In this document: positions 1-8,237 of the stretch, one piece after another
Layout of the letters: each line of letters begins with the position of its first letter
Position numbering within the stretch: position 1 is the first letter of the stretch
From: Kitasatospora sp. NA04385
GTDB lineage: Bacteria; Actinomycetota; Actinomycetes; Streptomycetales; Streptomycetaceae
DNA: 64,000 nucleotides
NCBI RefSeq assembly: GCF_013364235.1
Contig: NZ_CP054919.1
Coordinates: 5,114,266-5,178,265 of the forward strand
Direction: 5' to 3'
Made by a program: the position numbers and the translations under genes
Notes under the pieces: model-generated
The model's database searches: none
What the model was told of the DNA's origin: nothing
The model's input: only the letters and a program-made list of their open reading frames with translations

Positions 1-405
1 CCAGTCCAGGTAGCCGCCCTGGGCGCGCCGGGTCGGGAAGCCGGTGGGCGCCAGGGCGCGCAGCTCGGCGGCCACCTCCCGGTCCGCGGGCGGCAGGTAC
101 GGGGGGTGGGCGGCCGGGTCGGCGGCCCACTCGGCGATCGAGGGGCCGGGGCGGACCGGGCCGTCCATGGTGGTGCGCTCGTCGGTGAACATGGTGACGT
201 CCTCGGCCATCGAGTTCATCCGCAGCAGCGGGGACTGCGCGTGCCGCCAGATCCGGCCCCCGCCGGGCGGGTGCGGGTCGACCAGGTGGACGTCCAGCTC
301 GACGCCCGGGCCCAGCAGTTCGGACGCGTTGGCGGCGATCCGCTCCAGCAGGCCGGTGCCGCGCGGCCCGGCCCCGATCACGACCAGTACGGGCACCGCG
401 CTCAC
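1..405 (-). CDS. FAD/NAD(P)-binding protein, N-terminal part (runs off the window)
   Basis: Reading on the minus strand from a GTG at 405, the protein begins VSAVPVLVVIGAGPRG, a Rossmann dinucleotide-binding motif (GxGPRG) right at the N-terminus, followed by LLERIAANASELLGP and further on a segment rich in Trp, Arg and Met (RIWRHAQSPLLRMNSM). This is typical of the NAD_binding_9 type of FAD/NAD(P)-binding proteins. The C-terminus lies outside the window. The start overlaps the stop of the upstream permease (GTGA), so the two are probably translationally coupled and cotranscribed. The reaction cannot be told from the sequence; an oxidoreductase working on the imported substrate is an inference. 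Confidence 0.75.
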   Translation of the reverse strand, partial: MSAVPVLVVIGAGPRGTGLLERIAANASELLGPGVELDVHLVDPHPPGGGRIWRHAQSPLLRMNSMAEDVTMFTDERTTMDGPVRPGPSIAEWAADPAAHPPYLPPADREVAAELRALAPTGFPTRRAQGGYLDW

Positions 406-1451
406 CGTCCGGCCGCGCGCCGCGAGGGGAGCCGGCCCAGCAGGGCCCGGGCCCGCTGCCACGGCGTCGGCGGCAGCCCGGCGCGGGTGGTGCCGCGGGC
501 GAAGTGCCGCTCCAGGTAGTACTGGCCGACGGACAGCACGCTGGTCACCACGACGTACCAGACGGTGGCCACCGTCAGCAGCGGGATCACCTGGTACGTC
601 TGGTTGTAGATCACCTGGGCGGAGAACAGCAGGTCGTGGACGGCCAGCACGCTGATCACCGCGGTGCCCTTGAGGGTGCCGATCAGCATGTTCCCGGCGG
701 GCGGCAGGATCGCCGGCATCGCCTGCGGCAGCACGATCCGGCGCAGCACCCGGCCGCGGCCCAGGCCCAGCGAGGCGGCCGCCTCCAGCTGGCCCTGGTC
801 GACCGACTGGACGCCGGAGCGCACCACCTCGGCGGCGAACGCGGCCTCGTGCAGGGTCAGCCCGATCAGGGCGGTGAGCACCGGGCCGAGCAGGTTGACG
901 GTCTTCACCGCGAACAGCTCGCCGCCGAACGGCAGGCTCAGCGACAGCGTCGGGTACAGCGCCCCGATGTTGAACCAGAACAGCAGCTGGACCAGCAGCG
1001 GGGTGGCCCGGAAGATCCACACGAAGCCCCAGCCGAGGGCCCCCAGCACCGGGTTGCCCGAGAGCCGGGCCACCGCCAGCGCGGTGCCCAGGGCGAAGCC
1101 GAGGGCCATCACCGCGCCGGTCAGCCAGAGCGTCAGCAGCAGGCCGCGCAGGATCGACGGGGCGGTCAGGTAGCTGCCGACCACCGGCCACTCGAAGGCC
1201 GGGTTCCCGGCCAGCGAGCGCACCAGCAGGGCGGTGGCGAGCAGCGCCAGGCCGCCGCTGACGTACCGCCCGGGGCGGCGGCGGGGCACGATCGGCAGCA
1301 CCGGCGGGGCGGTGGAGGCGGCTGCCGGGTCGGCGGGTGCGTCGGCGGGCGGGTCGGCGGGCGGCGGTGCGGCGGACCGGAGTCCGGCGGACGGGGCGGC
1401 GGGCGAGGCCATGGTGGCTCCAACGGGCGGCGGGGCGGGTGGTGGCCGCAT
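402..1451 (-). CDS. Polar amino-acid type ABC transporter permease (divergent)
   Basis: Inner-membrane permease of the His/Glu/Gln/Arg (HisM/GlnP) family, 349 residues. After a Pro/Ala-rich N-terminal tail of about 60 residues come several membrane segments and the cytoplasmic coupling loop, visible as EAAASLGLGRGRVLRRIVLPQA, the EAA motif that docks on the ATPase. The tail is longer than usual, and the Met at residue 14 could be an alternative start. It is closely similar to the permease at 4617-5564 (shared FARGT/S and TPWQR C-terminus), so the two probably arose by duplication and may form a heteromeric channel with the ATPase at 5561. It is transcribed away from the main cassette and overlaps the FAD/NAD(P) gene downstream. 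Confidence 0.88.
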   Translation of the reverse strand: MRPPPAPPPVGATMASPAAPSAGLRSAAPPPADPPADAPADPAAASTAPPVLPIVPRRRPGRYVSGGLALLATALLVRSLAGNPAFEWPVVGSYLTAPSILRGLLLTLWLTGAVMALGFALGTALAVARLSGNPVLGALGWGFVWIFRATPLLVQLLFWFNIGALYPTLSLSLPFGGELFAVKTVNLLGPVLTALIGLTLHEAAFAAEVVRSGVQSVDQGQLEAAASLGLGRGRVLRRIVLPQAMPAILPPAGNMLIGTLKGTAVISVLAVHDLLFSAQVIYNQTYQVIPLLTVATVWYVVVTSVLSVGQYYLERHFARGTTRAGLPPTPWQRARALLGRLPSRRAAGR

Positions 1452-1994
1452 GCCGTCACTACACGCGCGCCGCGTCCCTCAACGCGGCTGGGCCTGGCGG
1501 CAGTTCGGCCGGGCCCGGGCAGTTCTCGCTCCGCCTCGATCGTACGCGTGAGCGAGCGGCGGCTGTCAAGGAGGCTGGTGTGACGCGGATGTTTCGTCCC
1601 CGACGGAAGGGTTGACGGGCCGTCGGCGGCACTGCTCAACTGTTCGACATGACAGCCGAGCAGCCCGCCCTCGTGACGCGGGGCCACATCGACTTCGGTC
1701 GGGTGTGGTCCGCCGCGTGTCGCGGCTGACCCGGCAGCGGGCCGCCTGACCGGCCCTTCTCCCCACCGGGAGTCCTCCCTCGGTCGCCCCTGCGCGGGCC
1801 GGGAAGCCGTCCGTCCGGACGGATCGACAGGCGCACGCTGCCGCCCCCTGGCATTCCCCGCTCGCTCCTGAGCCGGCGCACCGTCACGCGCCCGCGCCCG
1901 TCCTCCCCACCCGCCGCCGCCGTCCGCACCCGCCCGCCGAGGCGTCCTCCGCTCTGCCCGGACGCGGCCCCGCACCACCGGAAGAGGCTCCACC
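1452..1994. promoter_or_regulatory. Divergent intergenic region with leader peptide and C-rich leader
   Basis: This 543-base stretch separates the divergent permease from the monooxygenase cassette and should hold promoters for both. It contains the leader peptide at 1649-1729. After the leader's stop codon, about 260 bases rich in C and poor in G on the plus strand run to the next start codon, with a small inverted repeat (CCGTCC/GGACGG near 1807-1824). That composition would suit Rho-dependent attenuation governed by leader translation, which is an inference. I could not pick out convincing -35/-10 boxes. Confidence 0.45.
1649..1729 (+). CDS. Putative cysteine-type leader peptide (26 residues)
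   Basis: A 26-codon open frame starts with ATG and reads MTAEQPALVTRGHIDFGRVW followed by SAACRG and a TGA stop. The second half matches the pattern (R)xHIDxxRVxSxxCR that recurs in short leader peptides upstream of sulfur-assimilation genes in Actinobacteria, where a late Cys codon is thought to sense cysteinyl-tRNA supply. It lies 265 bases upstream of the SsuD-like monooxygenase on the same strand. The resemblance and the position are seen directly; attenuation by cysteine is inferred. Confidence 0.6.
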   Translation: MTAEQPALVTRGHIDFGRVWSAACRG

Positions 1995-3119
1995 ATGCCC
2001 GTCGAGTTCCTCGGAATCGCCGCCACCGGCGACGGTTCGGAGACCACCGCCCGCACCACCCACGCCTTCGACCGCGAGTACCTGCTGCGGCTGGCCCGCG
2101 CCCACGAGGACCACGGCTGGGACCGGGTGCTGTTCGCCTACGGCGCCGGCTCGCCCGAGCCCGCCGCCTCCGCCGCGTACCTCGCCGCCAAGCTCGACCG
2201 GTTGCAGATCCTGCTCGCGCACCGGCCCAACGTCTCGTACCCGACCTTCGCCGCCAAGACCTTCGCCACCCTGGACCGGATCAGCGACGGCCGGCTCACC
2301 GTGCACTTCATCACCGGCGGCAACGACCACGAGCAGCAGCGCGAGGGCGACTTCCTGCCCAAGGACCGCCGCTACGCCCGCACCCGCGAGTACATCGGCA
2401 TCGTCAAGAAGGCCTGGACCAGCCGCGAACCCTTCGACCACGAGGGCGAGTTCTACCGCTTCCACGACTTCGTCTCGGACGTCTTCCCGGTCCAGCAGCC
2501 CCGGCCGGGCGTCTCCTTCGGCGGCTCCTCGCCCGCCGCGTTCGCCGCCGGCGGCGCCGAGGCCGACGTCTACGCGCTGTGGGGCGAGCCGCTGGCCCGC
2601 ACCGCCGAGCAGATCGAGCTGGTGAAGGCCGCCGCGAAGGCCGCCGGGCGCACCGACACCCCGCGGATCCAGGTCGCCTTCCGGCCGATCATCGCGCCCA
2701 CCGAGGAACTCGCCTGGGAGAAGGCGCACCGCACCGTCGCCGCGATCAAGGCCCGCCGGGCGGGCGGCGACCTGGTGCGCCACCGCCCGACGACCGGCGG
2801 GCAGCCGGAGAACGCCGGCTCGCAGCGGCTGCTGGAGATCGCCGAGGCCGGCGAGCGCTACGACCGCGCGCTGTGGACCCCGACCGCCGCCGCCACCGGC
2901 GGCGCCGGCAACTCCAACGCCCTGGTCGGCACCCCCGAGACGGTCGCCCAGGCGCTGCTCGACTACTACGACCTCGGCGTGGACATCCTCTCCGCCCGCG
3001 GCTACGACCACGTCGGCGACGCGATCGACTTCGGCCGGCACGTCATCCCGATCGTCCGCGAGGAGGTCGCCAAGCGCGACGCCGCCCGGGCCGCCCGGGC
3101 CGCGGCCACCGCGGCATGA
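1995..3119 (+). CDS. LLM-class flavin-dependent monooxygenase (SsuD-like)
   Basis: 374-residue luciferase-like monooxygenase resembling FMNH2-dependent alkanesulfonate monooxygenases, which release sulfite from sulfonates using reduced flavin and oxygen. Characteristic segments are VEFLGIAATGDGSET at the N-terminus, LDRISDGRLTVHFITGG in the middle, the VSFGGSSPAAF loop and an ALVGTPETVAQALLDYYDLG stretch near the C-terminus. The ATG start follows GAGGCTCCACC. The stop overlaps the acetyltransferase start (ATGA). Clustering with a binding-protein-dependent transporter and a cysteine-type leader supports a role in scavenging organic sulfur; the actual substrate is unknown. The reductase that would supply flavin is not in the window. 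Confidence 0.85.
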   Translation: MPVEFLGIAATGDGSETTARTTHAFDREYLLRLARAHEDHGWDRVLFAYGAGSPEPAASAAYLAAKLDRLQILLAHRPNVSYPTFAAKTFATLDRISDGRLTVHFITGGNDHEQQREGDFLPKDRRYARTREYIGIVKKAWTSREPFDHEGEFYRFHDFVSDVFPVQQPRPGVSFGGSSPAAFAAGGAEADVYALWGEPLARTAEQIELVKAAAKAAGRTDTPRIQVAFRPIIAPTEELAWEKAHRTVAAIKARRAGGDLVRHRPTTGGQPENAGSQRLLEIAEAGERYDRALWTPTAAATGGAGNSNALVGTPETVAQALLDYYDLGVDILSARGYDHVGDAIDFGRHVIPIVREEVAKRDAARAARAAATAA

Positions 3120-3679
3120 GCGCGCTGACCGTCGAGCGGGCCGTCCTCGGCGACCCGCTCACCGAACCGCTGGTCCGCGAGCTCACCCACGAGTACGTCA
3201 CCCGCTACGGCCCCGACGGCCGGCAGGAGATGGCCCGCTACGGCGCCGAGGAGTTCGTCCCGCCGCACGGCCTGCTGCTCCTGCTGCTGCGCGACGGCGA
3301 ACCGGTGGCGGGCGGCGCCTACCGCCGCCACGCGGACGGGGGCACCGCCGAGGTGAAGCGGATGTGGACCGCCGCCGGGCACCGCCGCCAGGGCCTCGGC
3401 CGCCGCGTCCTGGCCGAGTTGGAGTCCGCCGCCCGGCAGGCCGGGTACCACCGGATCTTCCTCACCACCGGGCCGCGCCAGCCCGAGGCCAGGGGCCTCT
3501 ACCTGGCGGCCGGCTACACCCCGCTGTTCGACGTCCGGGCCCGGCCCCGGGACGGGCGGCCGCTGCCGTTCGAGAAGGACCTGACCGCACCGGCCCCGCA
3601 CCCGCACGACCTGACCGCACCAGCCCCGCACCCGCAAGACCTGGCCGCCGCGGCGGCCGGAAAGGCACCGACCCGATGA
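3116..3679 (+). CDS. GNAT family N-acetyltransferase
   Basis: 187-residue acetyltransferase starting at the ATG that overlaps the monooxygenase stop. The acetyl-CoA-binding core is visible as VKRMWTAAGHRRQGLGRRVL (the RxxGxG/A motif), with the later strand-helix segment GYHRIFLTTGPRQPEARGLY. The C-terminus carries a tail encoded by a 30-base tandem duplication (3578-3607 and 3608-3637) giving DLTAPAPHPH then DLTAPAPHPQ, outside the fold. It is translationally coupled on both sides (ATGA at each end), so it is an integral member of the uptake operon, perhaps acetylating the imported amine or its breakdown product. That role is inferred. Confidence 0.85.
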   Translation: MSALTVERAVLGDPLTEPLVRELTHEYVTRYGPDGRQEMARYGAEEFVPPHGLLLLLLRDGEPVAGGAYRRHADGGTAEVKRMWTAAGHRRQGLGRRVLAELESAARQAGYHRIFLTTGPRQPEARGLYLAAGYTPLFDVRARPRDGRPLPFEKDLTAPAPHPHDLTAPAPHPQDLAAAAAGKAPTR

Positions 3680-4602
3680 AGCGCCACCTCCCCGCCCTCG
3701 CCCTGGCCACCACCGCCGCGCTGGCGCTGGCGGGCTGCGGCTCCGACCCCGCGGCCACCCCGAAGTCCGCGCCGGTCGGCATCCAGCCGAGCCAGGACGT
3801 GCTGTCCGGCGTGCAGAAGGACGAGGCCGCGGCCGCGCTGCTGCCCGCCGACGTGCGGGCGGCCGGCACGGTCAAGCTCGGCGGCGCGGTCGGCACCCCG
3901 CCCGGGGCGTACTACCCCGAGGGCGGGCACGAGCTCGCCGGGCTGGACGTCGACCTGGTCGCCGCCGTCGCCAAGGTGCTCGGCGTGCGGGTGCAGCGCG
4001 AGGACGCCGCGTTCGAGACCATCCTGCCCGCGCTCGGCAGCGGCAAGTACGACGTCGGCACCGGCAACTTCGGCGTCACCGAGGCCCGGCTGAAGACCAT
4101 CGACTTCGTCACCTACATCGACGACGGCCAGGGCTTCGCGGTGCGCTCCGACAACACCGCGCTGAACACCGTCACCGACCTGGCCCAGCTCTGCGGCCTG
4201 ACCATCGGCACCGGCGCGGGCACCACCTTCGAGGCCACCCTGAACGCCAAGAAGGACGTCTGCGCCCAGAGCGGCAAGAAGCCGTACGAGGTGAAGGTGT
4301 TCTCCGACAACGGCGCCGTGGTCACCGGCCTCCAGCAGGGCCGCCTGGACGTGGTGATGTCCACCATCAACGGCCTGCGCTACCAGGCGAATCAGCCCGG
4401 CGCGAAGACCCGCTTCCTCGGCGAGTACCACCGCCTCGACGTCGGTTTCGCGTTCAAGAAGGGCTCGCCGCTCACCCCCGCCTTCCAGGCCGCCGTCAAC
4501 CGGCTGATCAAGGACGGCAGCTACCAGAAGATCCTCGCCAAGTGGGGCACCGCCGACTCGGCGATCACCGAGTCCCGGATCAACCCGCCCGAGCACCCCT
4601 GA
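3676..4602 (+). CDS. Amino-acid type ABC transporter substrate-binding lipoprotein 1
   Basis: 308-residue solute-binding protein of family 3 (SBP_bac_3). A short N-terminal signal ends in a lipobox (LALAGC, Cys21), so the mature protein should be a membrane-anchored lipoprotein outside the cell. The binding-domain signature is clear: GVRVQREDAAFETILPALGS, then KYDVGTGNFGVTEARLKTIDF, the classical motif contacting polar amino acids. It sits between the acetyltransferase (4-base overlap) and the permease. A second, diverged binding protein lies at 6365, so the transporter may take up more than one ligand. Confidence 0.92.
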   Translation: MKRHLPALALATTAALALAGCGSDPAATPKSAPVGIQPSQDVLSGVQKDEAAAALLPADVRAAGTVKLGGAVGTPPGAYYPEGGHELAGLDVDLVAAVAKVLGVRVQREDAAFETILPALGSGKYDVGTGNFGVTEARLKTIDFVTYIDDGQGFAVRSDNTALNTVTDLAQLCGLTIGTGAGTTFEATLNAKKDVCAQSGKKPYEVKVFSDNGAVVTGLQQGRLDVVMSTINGLRYQANQPGAKTRFLGEYHRLDVGFAFKKGSPLTPAFQAAVNRLIKDGSYQKILAKWGTADSAITESRINPPEHP

Positions 4603-4616
4603 CCACGGAGCCCCCG

Positions 4617-5564
4617 ATGACCGCCGTGACACCCGAGAAAGCCCTGCCCCTGCGACCACCCGCGGAACCGGACGGCCGGCTGACCATCGTCCCGCACCGC
4701 AGGCCCTGGCGGCTGGTGGCCGGCCTGGCCGCGCTGGTGCTGGCCGCCCAGTTCCTGCACGGGCTGGCCGTCAACCCCGGCTGGGACTGGCCGACCTTCC
4801 GCGCCTTCGTGTTCTCCGACAGCATCCTGCGCGCGGTCGGCGTCACCCTCCAACTCACCGCCTACGGCACCGTCCTGGGCTTCGCCCTGGGCGCGGTGAT
4901 CGCCGCGCTGCGGCTCTCCGGCAGCCCGATCCTGCGCACCATCGCCTGGACGTACGTGTGGGCGTTCCGCTCGATCCCGCTGATCGTGCAGCTGGTGTTC
5001 TGGTTCAACCTGGCCTACCTGTACAAGCGGATCGGGATCGGCGTCCCGTTCGGCCCGAGCTTCGTCTCCTTCGGCACCATGGACCTGCTCGGCGCCCTCG
5101 GCGCGGCCGTCCTCGGCCTGGCCCTGCACCAGGCCGCGTACGCCGCCGAGATCATCCGCGGCGGGGTGCTCGCGGTGGACGCCGGACAGCTCGAAGCCGC
5201 CGCCGCGCTCGGCATCCCGAGGTTCCGGCAGGCCTGGCGGATCGTGCTGCCGCAGGCCATGCGCGGCATCCTGCCGAACGCCGCCAACGAGGTCATCTCG
5301 CTGTTCAAGGGCACCTCGATCGTCTACGTGATGGCGATCGGCGAGCTCTTCTACCAGGTGCAGGTGATCTACGGCCGCACCGGCCGGGTGGTGCCGCTGC
5401 TGATGGTCGCCACCGTCTGGTACGTGCTGCTGACCACCGCGCTCTCGCTCGTCCAGTACTACGTCGAGCGCTACTTCGCCCGCGGCAGCGAACGCACCGC
5501 GCCGCCCACCCCCTGGCAGCGCCTGCGCGCCGCCGTGACCGAGATCCAGGAGAGGCGAGCATGA
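4617..5564 (+). CDS. Polar amino-acid type ABC transporter permease
   Basis: 315-residue permease of the HisM/GlnP family. The start chosen is the ATG at 4617, after a GGAG ribosome-binding site. The N-terminal 30 residues are cytoplasmic, followed by membrane segments beginning LVAGLAALVLAAQF; the EAA coupling loop reads EAAAALGIPRFRQAWRIVLP. Its stop overlaps the start of the ATPase gene (ATGA). It resembles the divergent permease at 402-1451 over its whole length, including the C-terminal TPWQR motif, which suggests duplication within the cluster. Confidence 0.92.
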   Translation: MTAVTPEKALPLRPPAEPDGRLTIVPHRRPWRLVAGLAALVLAAQFLHGLAVNPGWDWPTFRAFVFSDSILRAVGVTLQLTAYGTVLGFALGAVIAALRLSGSPILRTIAWTYVWAFRSIPLIVQLVFWFNLAYLYKRIGIGVPFGPSFVSFGTMDLLGALGAAVLGLALHQAAYAAEIIRGGVLAVDAGQLEAAAALGIPRFRQAWRIVLPQAMRGILPNAANEVISLFKGTSIVYVMAIGELFYQVQVIYGRTGRVVPLLMVATVWYVLLTTALSLVQYYVERYFARGSERTAPPTPWQRLRAAVTEIQERRA

Positions 5565-6334
5565 GCGCCACCGGCACCGCGATGGTCGAAGTACGCGGCG
5601 TGCACAAGCGGTTCGGCCGGCTGGAGGTGCTCCGCGGCATCGACCTGGACGTCCGGGAGGGCACCGTCACGGTGGTGCTCGGCCCGTCCGGCTCCGGCAA
5701 GTCCACCCTGCTGCGGGCGGTCAACCACCTGGAGAAGCTCGACCAGGGCTACGTCCGGGTGGACGGCGAACTGATCGGCTACCGGCAGGTCGGCGACAAG
5801 CTGCGCGAACTGCCCGAGCGCGAGGTGCTCAAGCAGCGCACCCGGCTCGGCTTCGTGTTCCAGAACTTCAACCTGTTCCCGCACCTGACCGTGCTGGAGA
5901 ACCTGGTCGAGGCCCCGGTCGGCGCGCTCGGCGTGCCCAAGGAGGAGGCCCGGGCCCGCGCGCTGGAACTGCTGGAGCGGGTCGGCCTCGCCGACAAGGC
6001 CGCCGAGTACCCGCGCCGGCTCTCCGGCGGCCAGCAGCAGCGCGTCGCCATCGCCCGGGCGCTCGCCCTGGAACCCAAGGTGCTGCTGTTCGACGAGCCG
6101 ACCTCCGCGCTCGACCCCGAACTGGTCGGCGAGGTCCTCGACGTGATCAAGGACCTGGCCCGCACCGGCACCACCATGATCGTGGTCACCCACGAGATCG
6201 GCTTCGCCCGCGAGGTCGCCGACACCGTGGTCTTCATCGACGGCGGCGTGGTCGTCGAACAGGGCCCGCCCGCCCGGGTGCTGGACGACCCGCAGCACGA
6301 ACGCACCCGCGCCTTCCTCGCCAAGGTCCTCTGA
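5561..6334 (+). CDS. Polar amino-acid type ABC transporter ATP-binding protein
   Basis: 257-residue ATPase. Walker A is GPSGSGKST (residues 41-49), the Q-loop is FVFQNFNLFPHLT, the ABC signature is LSGGQQQRVAIARAL and Walker B is VLLFDEPTSALDPE, all intact; the H-loop VVTHEIGFAREVAD follows. The sequence is of the GlnQ/HisP class. It overlaps the permease by four bases and is followed after 30 bases by the second binding protein. It should power import through the permease at 4617 and possibly also the divergent one at 402. Confidence 0.95.
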   Translation: MSATGTAMVEVRGVHKRFGRLEVLRGIDLDVREGTVTVVLGPSGSGKSTLLRAVNHLEKLDQGYVRVDGELIGYRQVGDKLRELPEREVLKQRTRLGFVFQNFNLFPHLTVLENLVEAPVGALGVPKEEARARALELLERVGLADKAAEYPRRLSGGQQQRVAIARALALEPKVLLFDEPTSALDPELVGEVLDVIKDLARTGTTMIVVTHEIGFAREVADTVVFIDGGVVVEQGPPARVLDDPQHERTRAFLAKVL

Positions 6335-6364
6335 ACCCCCGTCCTCCAGCAAGGAGTTGTCCTC

Positions 6365-7354
6365 ATGTCCGTGTACCGCCGCACCTTCGTCCCGGCCGCC
6401 GCCGCCCTCGTCACCGCCCTGCTGCTCTCCTCCTGCGGCTCCTCGGACAACGCCTCCGCCGACCTCGGGGCCAAGAAGGAGGGCACCGCGCCCAACGGCG
6501 TCAAGATCAACCTGACGCCGGAGCAGAACCGGATCACCACCCCGAAGGTCGACGCGATCGCCGCACTCGTCCCCGACGAGATCCGCCGAAGAGGCACCCT
6601 CGAGGTCGCGGCCAACGTCGGCACCGTCCCGCCGCTGGGCTTCTACGCCACCGACGACAAGACCGTCATCGGCACCGAGCCCGACATCGCCTACCTGGTC
6701 GGCGACGTGCTCGGCCTCAAGGTCGAGATCGACCCGGTCTCCTGGGAGAACGTCTTCGTCGGCCTGGACAGCGGCAAGTACGACGCGGCCTTCACCAACG
6801 TCACCGTCACCGAGGCCCGCAAGGAGAAGTACGACTTCGCCACCTACCGGCTCGACATCCTCGGCTTCGAGGCCAAGAAGGGCGGCAGCTGGAAGGTCAA
6901 GGGCCCGGCCGACGTGGCCGGCCACACCATCGGCGTCTCCTCCGGCACCAACCAGGAGAAGCTGCTGCTGGCCTGGAGCGAGCAGGACGTCAAGAACGGC
7001 CTCAAGCCGGTCGACGTGAAGTACTACCAGAACTCCTCCGACTACTACCTGGCCCTCGGCTCCGGCCGGATCGACGCCTGGCTCGGCCCCAACCCGGGCA
7101 CCGCCTTCCACTCCGCGCAGACCGGCGAGACCGAGGTGATCGGCACCTACTCCGGCGCCGGCGACACCGTGCTCGGCAAGATCGCCGCCACCACCAAGAA
7201 GGACAACGGCCTGGTCAAGGCACTCAACGAGGCGCTCAACGAGGCCATCAAGAACGGCACGTACGCCCAGGTCCTCAAGCGCTGGGGCCTGGACAACGAG
7301 GCCGTGCCGACCTCCGAGATCAACCCGCCCGGCCTGCCCAAGACCAACAGCTGA
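6365..7354 (+). CDS. Amino-acid type ABC transporter substrate-binding lipoprotein 2
   Basis: 329-residue family 3 solute-binding protein with a lipobox (LLLSSC, Cys24). Recognisable parts are the LEVAANVGTVPPLGFY strand, the SWENVFVGLDSGKYDAAFTN ligand-contact region and a C-terminal YAQVLKRWGL helix. It is only distantly similar to the binding protein at 3676, though both end with the same NPP motif (xINPPxxP). The start follows an AAGGAG ribosome-binding site. It is the last gene of the cassette and runs into a hairpin shared with the convergent radical SAM gene. Confidence 0.92.
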   Translation: MSVYRRTFVPAAAALVTALLLSSCGSSDNASADLGAKKEGTAPNGVKINLTPEQNRITTPKVDAIAALVPDEIRRRGTLEVAANVGTVPPLGFYATDDKTVIGTEPDIAYLVGDVLGLKVEIDPVSWENVFVGLDSGKYDAAFTNVTVTEARKEKYDFATYRLDILGFEAKKGGSWKVKGPADVAGHTIGVSSGTNQEKLLLAWSEQDVKNGLKPVDVKYYQNSSDYYLALGSGRIDAWLGPNPGTAFHSAQTGETEVIGTYSGAGDTVLGKIAATTKKDNGLVKALNEALNEAIKNGTYAQVLKRWGLDNEAVPTSEINPPGLPKTNS

Positions 7355-7373
7355 CGCCCGGTCCGAGGCCGTC

Positions 7374-7410
7374 GGAGCGCATCCCTCACCAGCCGTGCGG
7401 GATGCGCTCC
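7374..7410. terminator. Bidirectional hairpin terminator
   Basis: Perfect 12-base inverted repeat GGAGCGCATCCC / GGGATGCGCTCC separated by 13 bases, placed between two convergent genes. It overlaps the stop codon and last codons of the minus-strand radical SAM gene, so it could terminate both transcripts. No T-run follows, as is usual in high-GC actinobacteria. Confidence 0.6.
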
Positions 7411-8237
7411 AGCACGCCGCCCGCGAACACGTCGTACAGCGGCAGCGACTCCAGGTGCACGTAGCCGATGTGGCAGTCGCACGACCCCAACGGGCAGGCC
7501 CGCGGCCGCAGTTGCGCCCGGTACGAGTCGTCGTACAGGTTGCCCAGCGGCGGCCGGACGAAGTGGCAGCGGCGCACCGTCCCGTCCCCGTCCACCGACA
7601 CCACGCCCTCGCCCGTCCGGCACGGCAGCCCCGCGCTGCGGTGCGGGTGGCGGCTGTAGCCGAACAGCGGGTCCAGCTCCGCCCAGTCGGCGGCCTCGGC
7701 GTCGGTGTAGGTCAGCCCGTCCGCCGCGTTCACCCACAGGTACACCCCCGGCGGCAGCGCCGCGCGCAGCCGCCGGGCCGCCGCCAGGTGCTCCGGCTGC
7801 CCGACCACGCCCACGCTGAACCGCACGCCCAGCGCGGTGAGTTCGGCGCACTTGGCGAGGAAGCGCTGCTCGCCCACCTGCCCCGGGTGGTACGTCACCC
7901 ACAGCGCCAGCTTCGCCAGGTCGGCCTCCGCCAGCCAGCCGGTCCGGCAGCTCGCGTTGGTCTGGATCGCCACCCGCTCCAGGTGCGGCAGCCGGCTCAG
8001 CTCCACCATCGCCCGCCGGTACCAGCTGCGCACCAGCCCCTCGCCCCACGGCGTGAACAGCACCGACAGCCGCCCGTGCCGGTACGCCGCCGCCCAGGCC
8101 GTGAACCGCTCCAGCGCGGCCCGGTCGGTCCGCAACAGCTCCGGGGTGTCCCGCCGCTTGGCGAACGGGCAGTACGGGCAGTCGTAGTCGCAGGAGGACA
8201 GCGGGCCCCGGTACAGGACGCTCAGGTGGTCGCTCAC
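7386..8237 (-). CDS. STM4011-family radical SAM protein
   Basis: 283 residues on the minus strand from a GTG at 8237 that overlaps the stop of the preceding gene. The radical SAM cluster motif CxxxCxxC is present near the N-terminus as CDYDCPYC (Cys16, Cys20, Cys23). Typical core strands follow (GRLSVLFTPWGEG, RVAIQTNAS). The C-terminal third has extra cysteines (RRCHFVRPP and CPLGSCDCHIGY) that could hold an auxiliary iron-sulfur cluster. The protein resembles the STM4011 family, named after a Salmonella locus; its reaction is unknown. It is the last gene of a four-gene minus-strand operon with the other STM401x families. Confidence 0.85.
   Translation of the reverse strand: MSDHLSVLYRGPLSSCDYDCPYCPFAKRRDTPELLRTDRAALERFTAWAAAYRHGRLSVLFTPWGEGLVRSWYRRAMVELSRLPHLERVAIQTNASCRTGWLAEADLAKLALWVTYHPGQVGEQRFLAKCAELTALGVRFSVGVVGQPEHLAAARRLRAALPPGVYLWVNAADGLTYTDAEAADWAELDPLFGYSRHPHRSAGLPCRTGEGVVSVDGDGTVRRCHFVRPPLGNLYDDSYRAQLRPRACPLGSCDCHIGYVHLESLPLYDVFAGGVLERIPHGW

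Noticed and set aside
5471..7111. Long minus-strand open frame opposite the ABC ATPase and second binding protein
   Set aside because: Antisense shadow rich in Gly, Val, Asp and Glu with no family signature; the plus strand carries intact ABC motifs.
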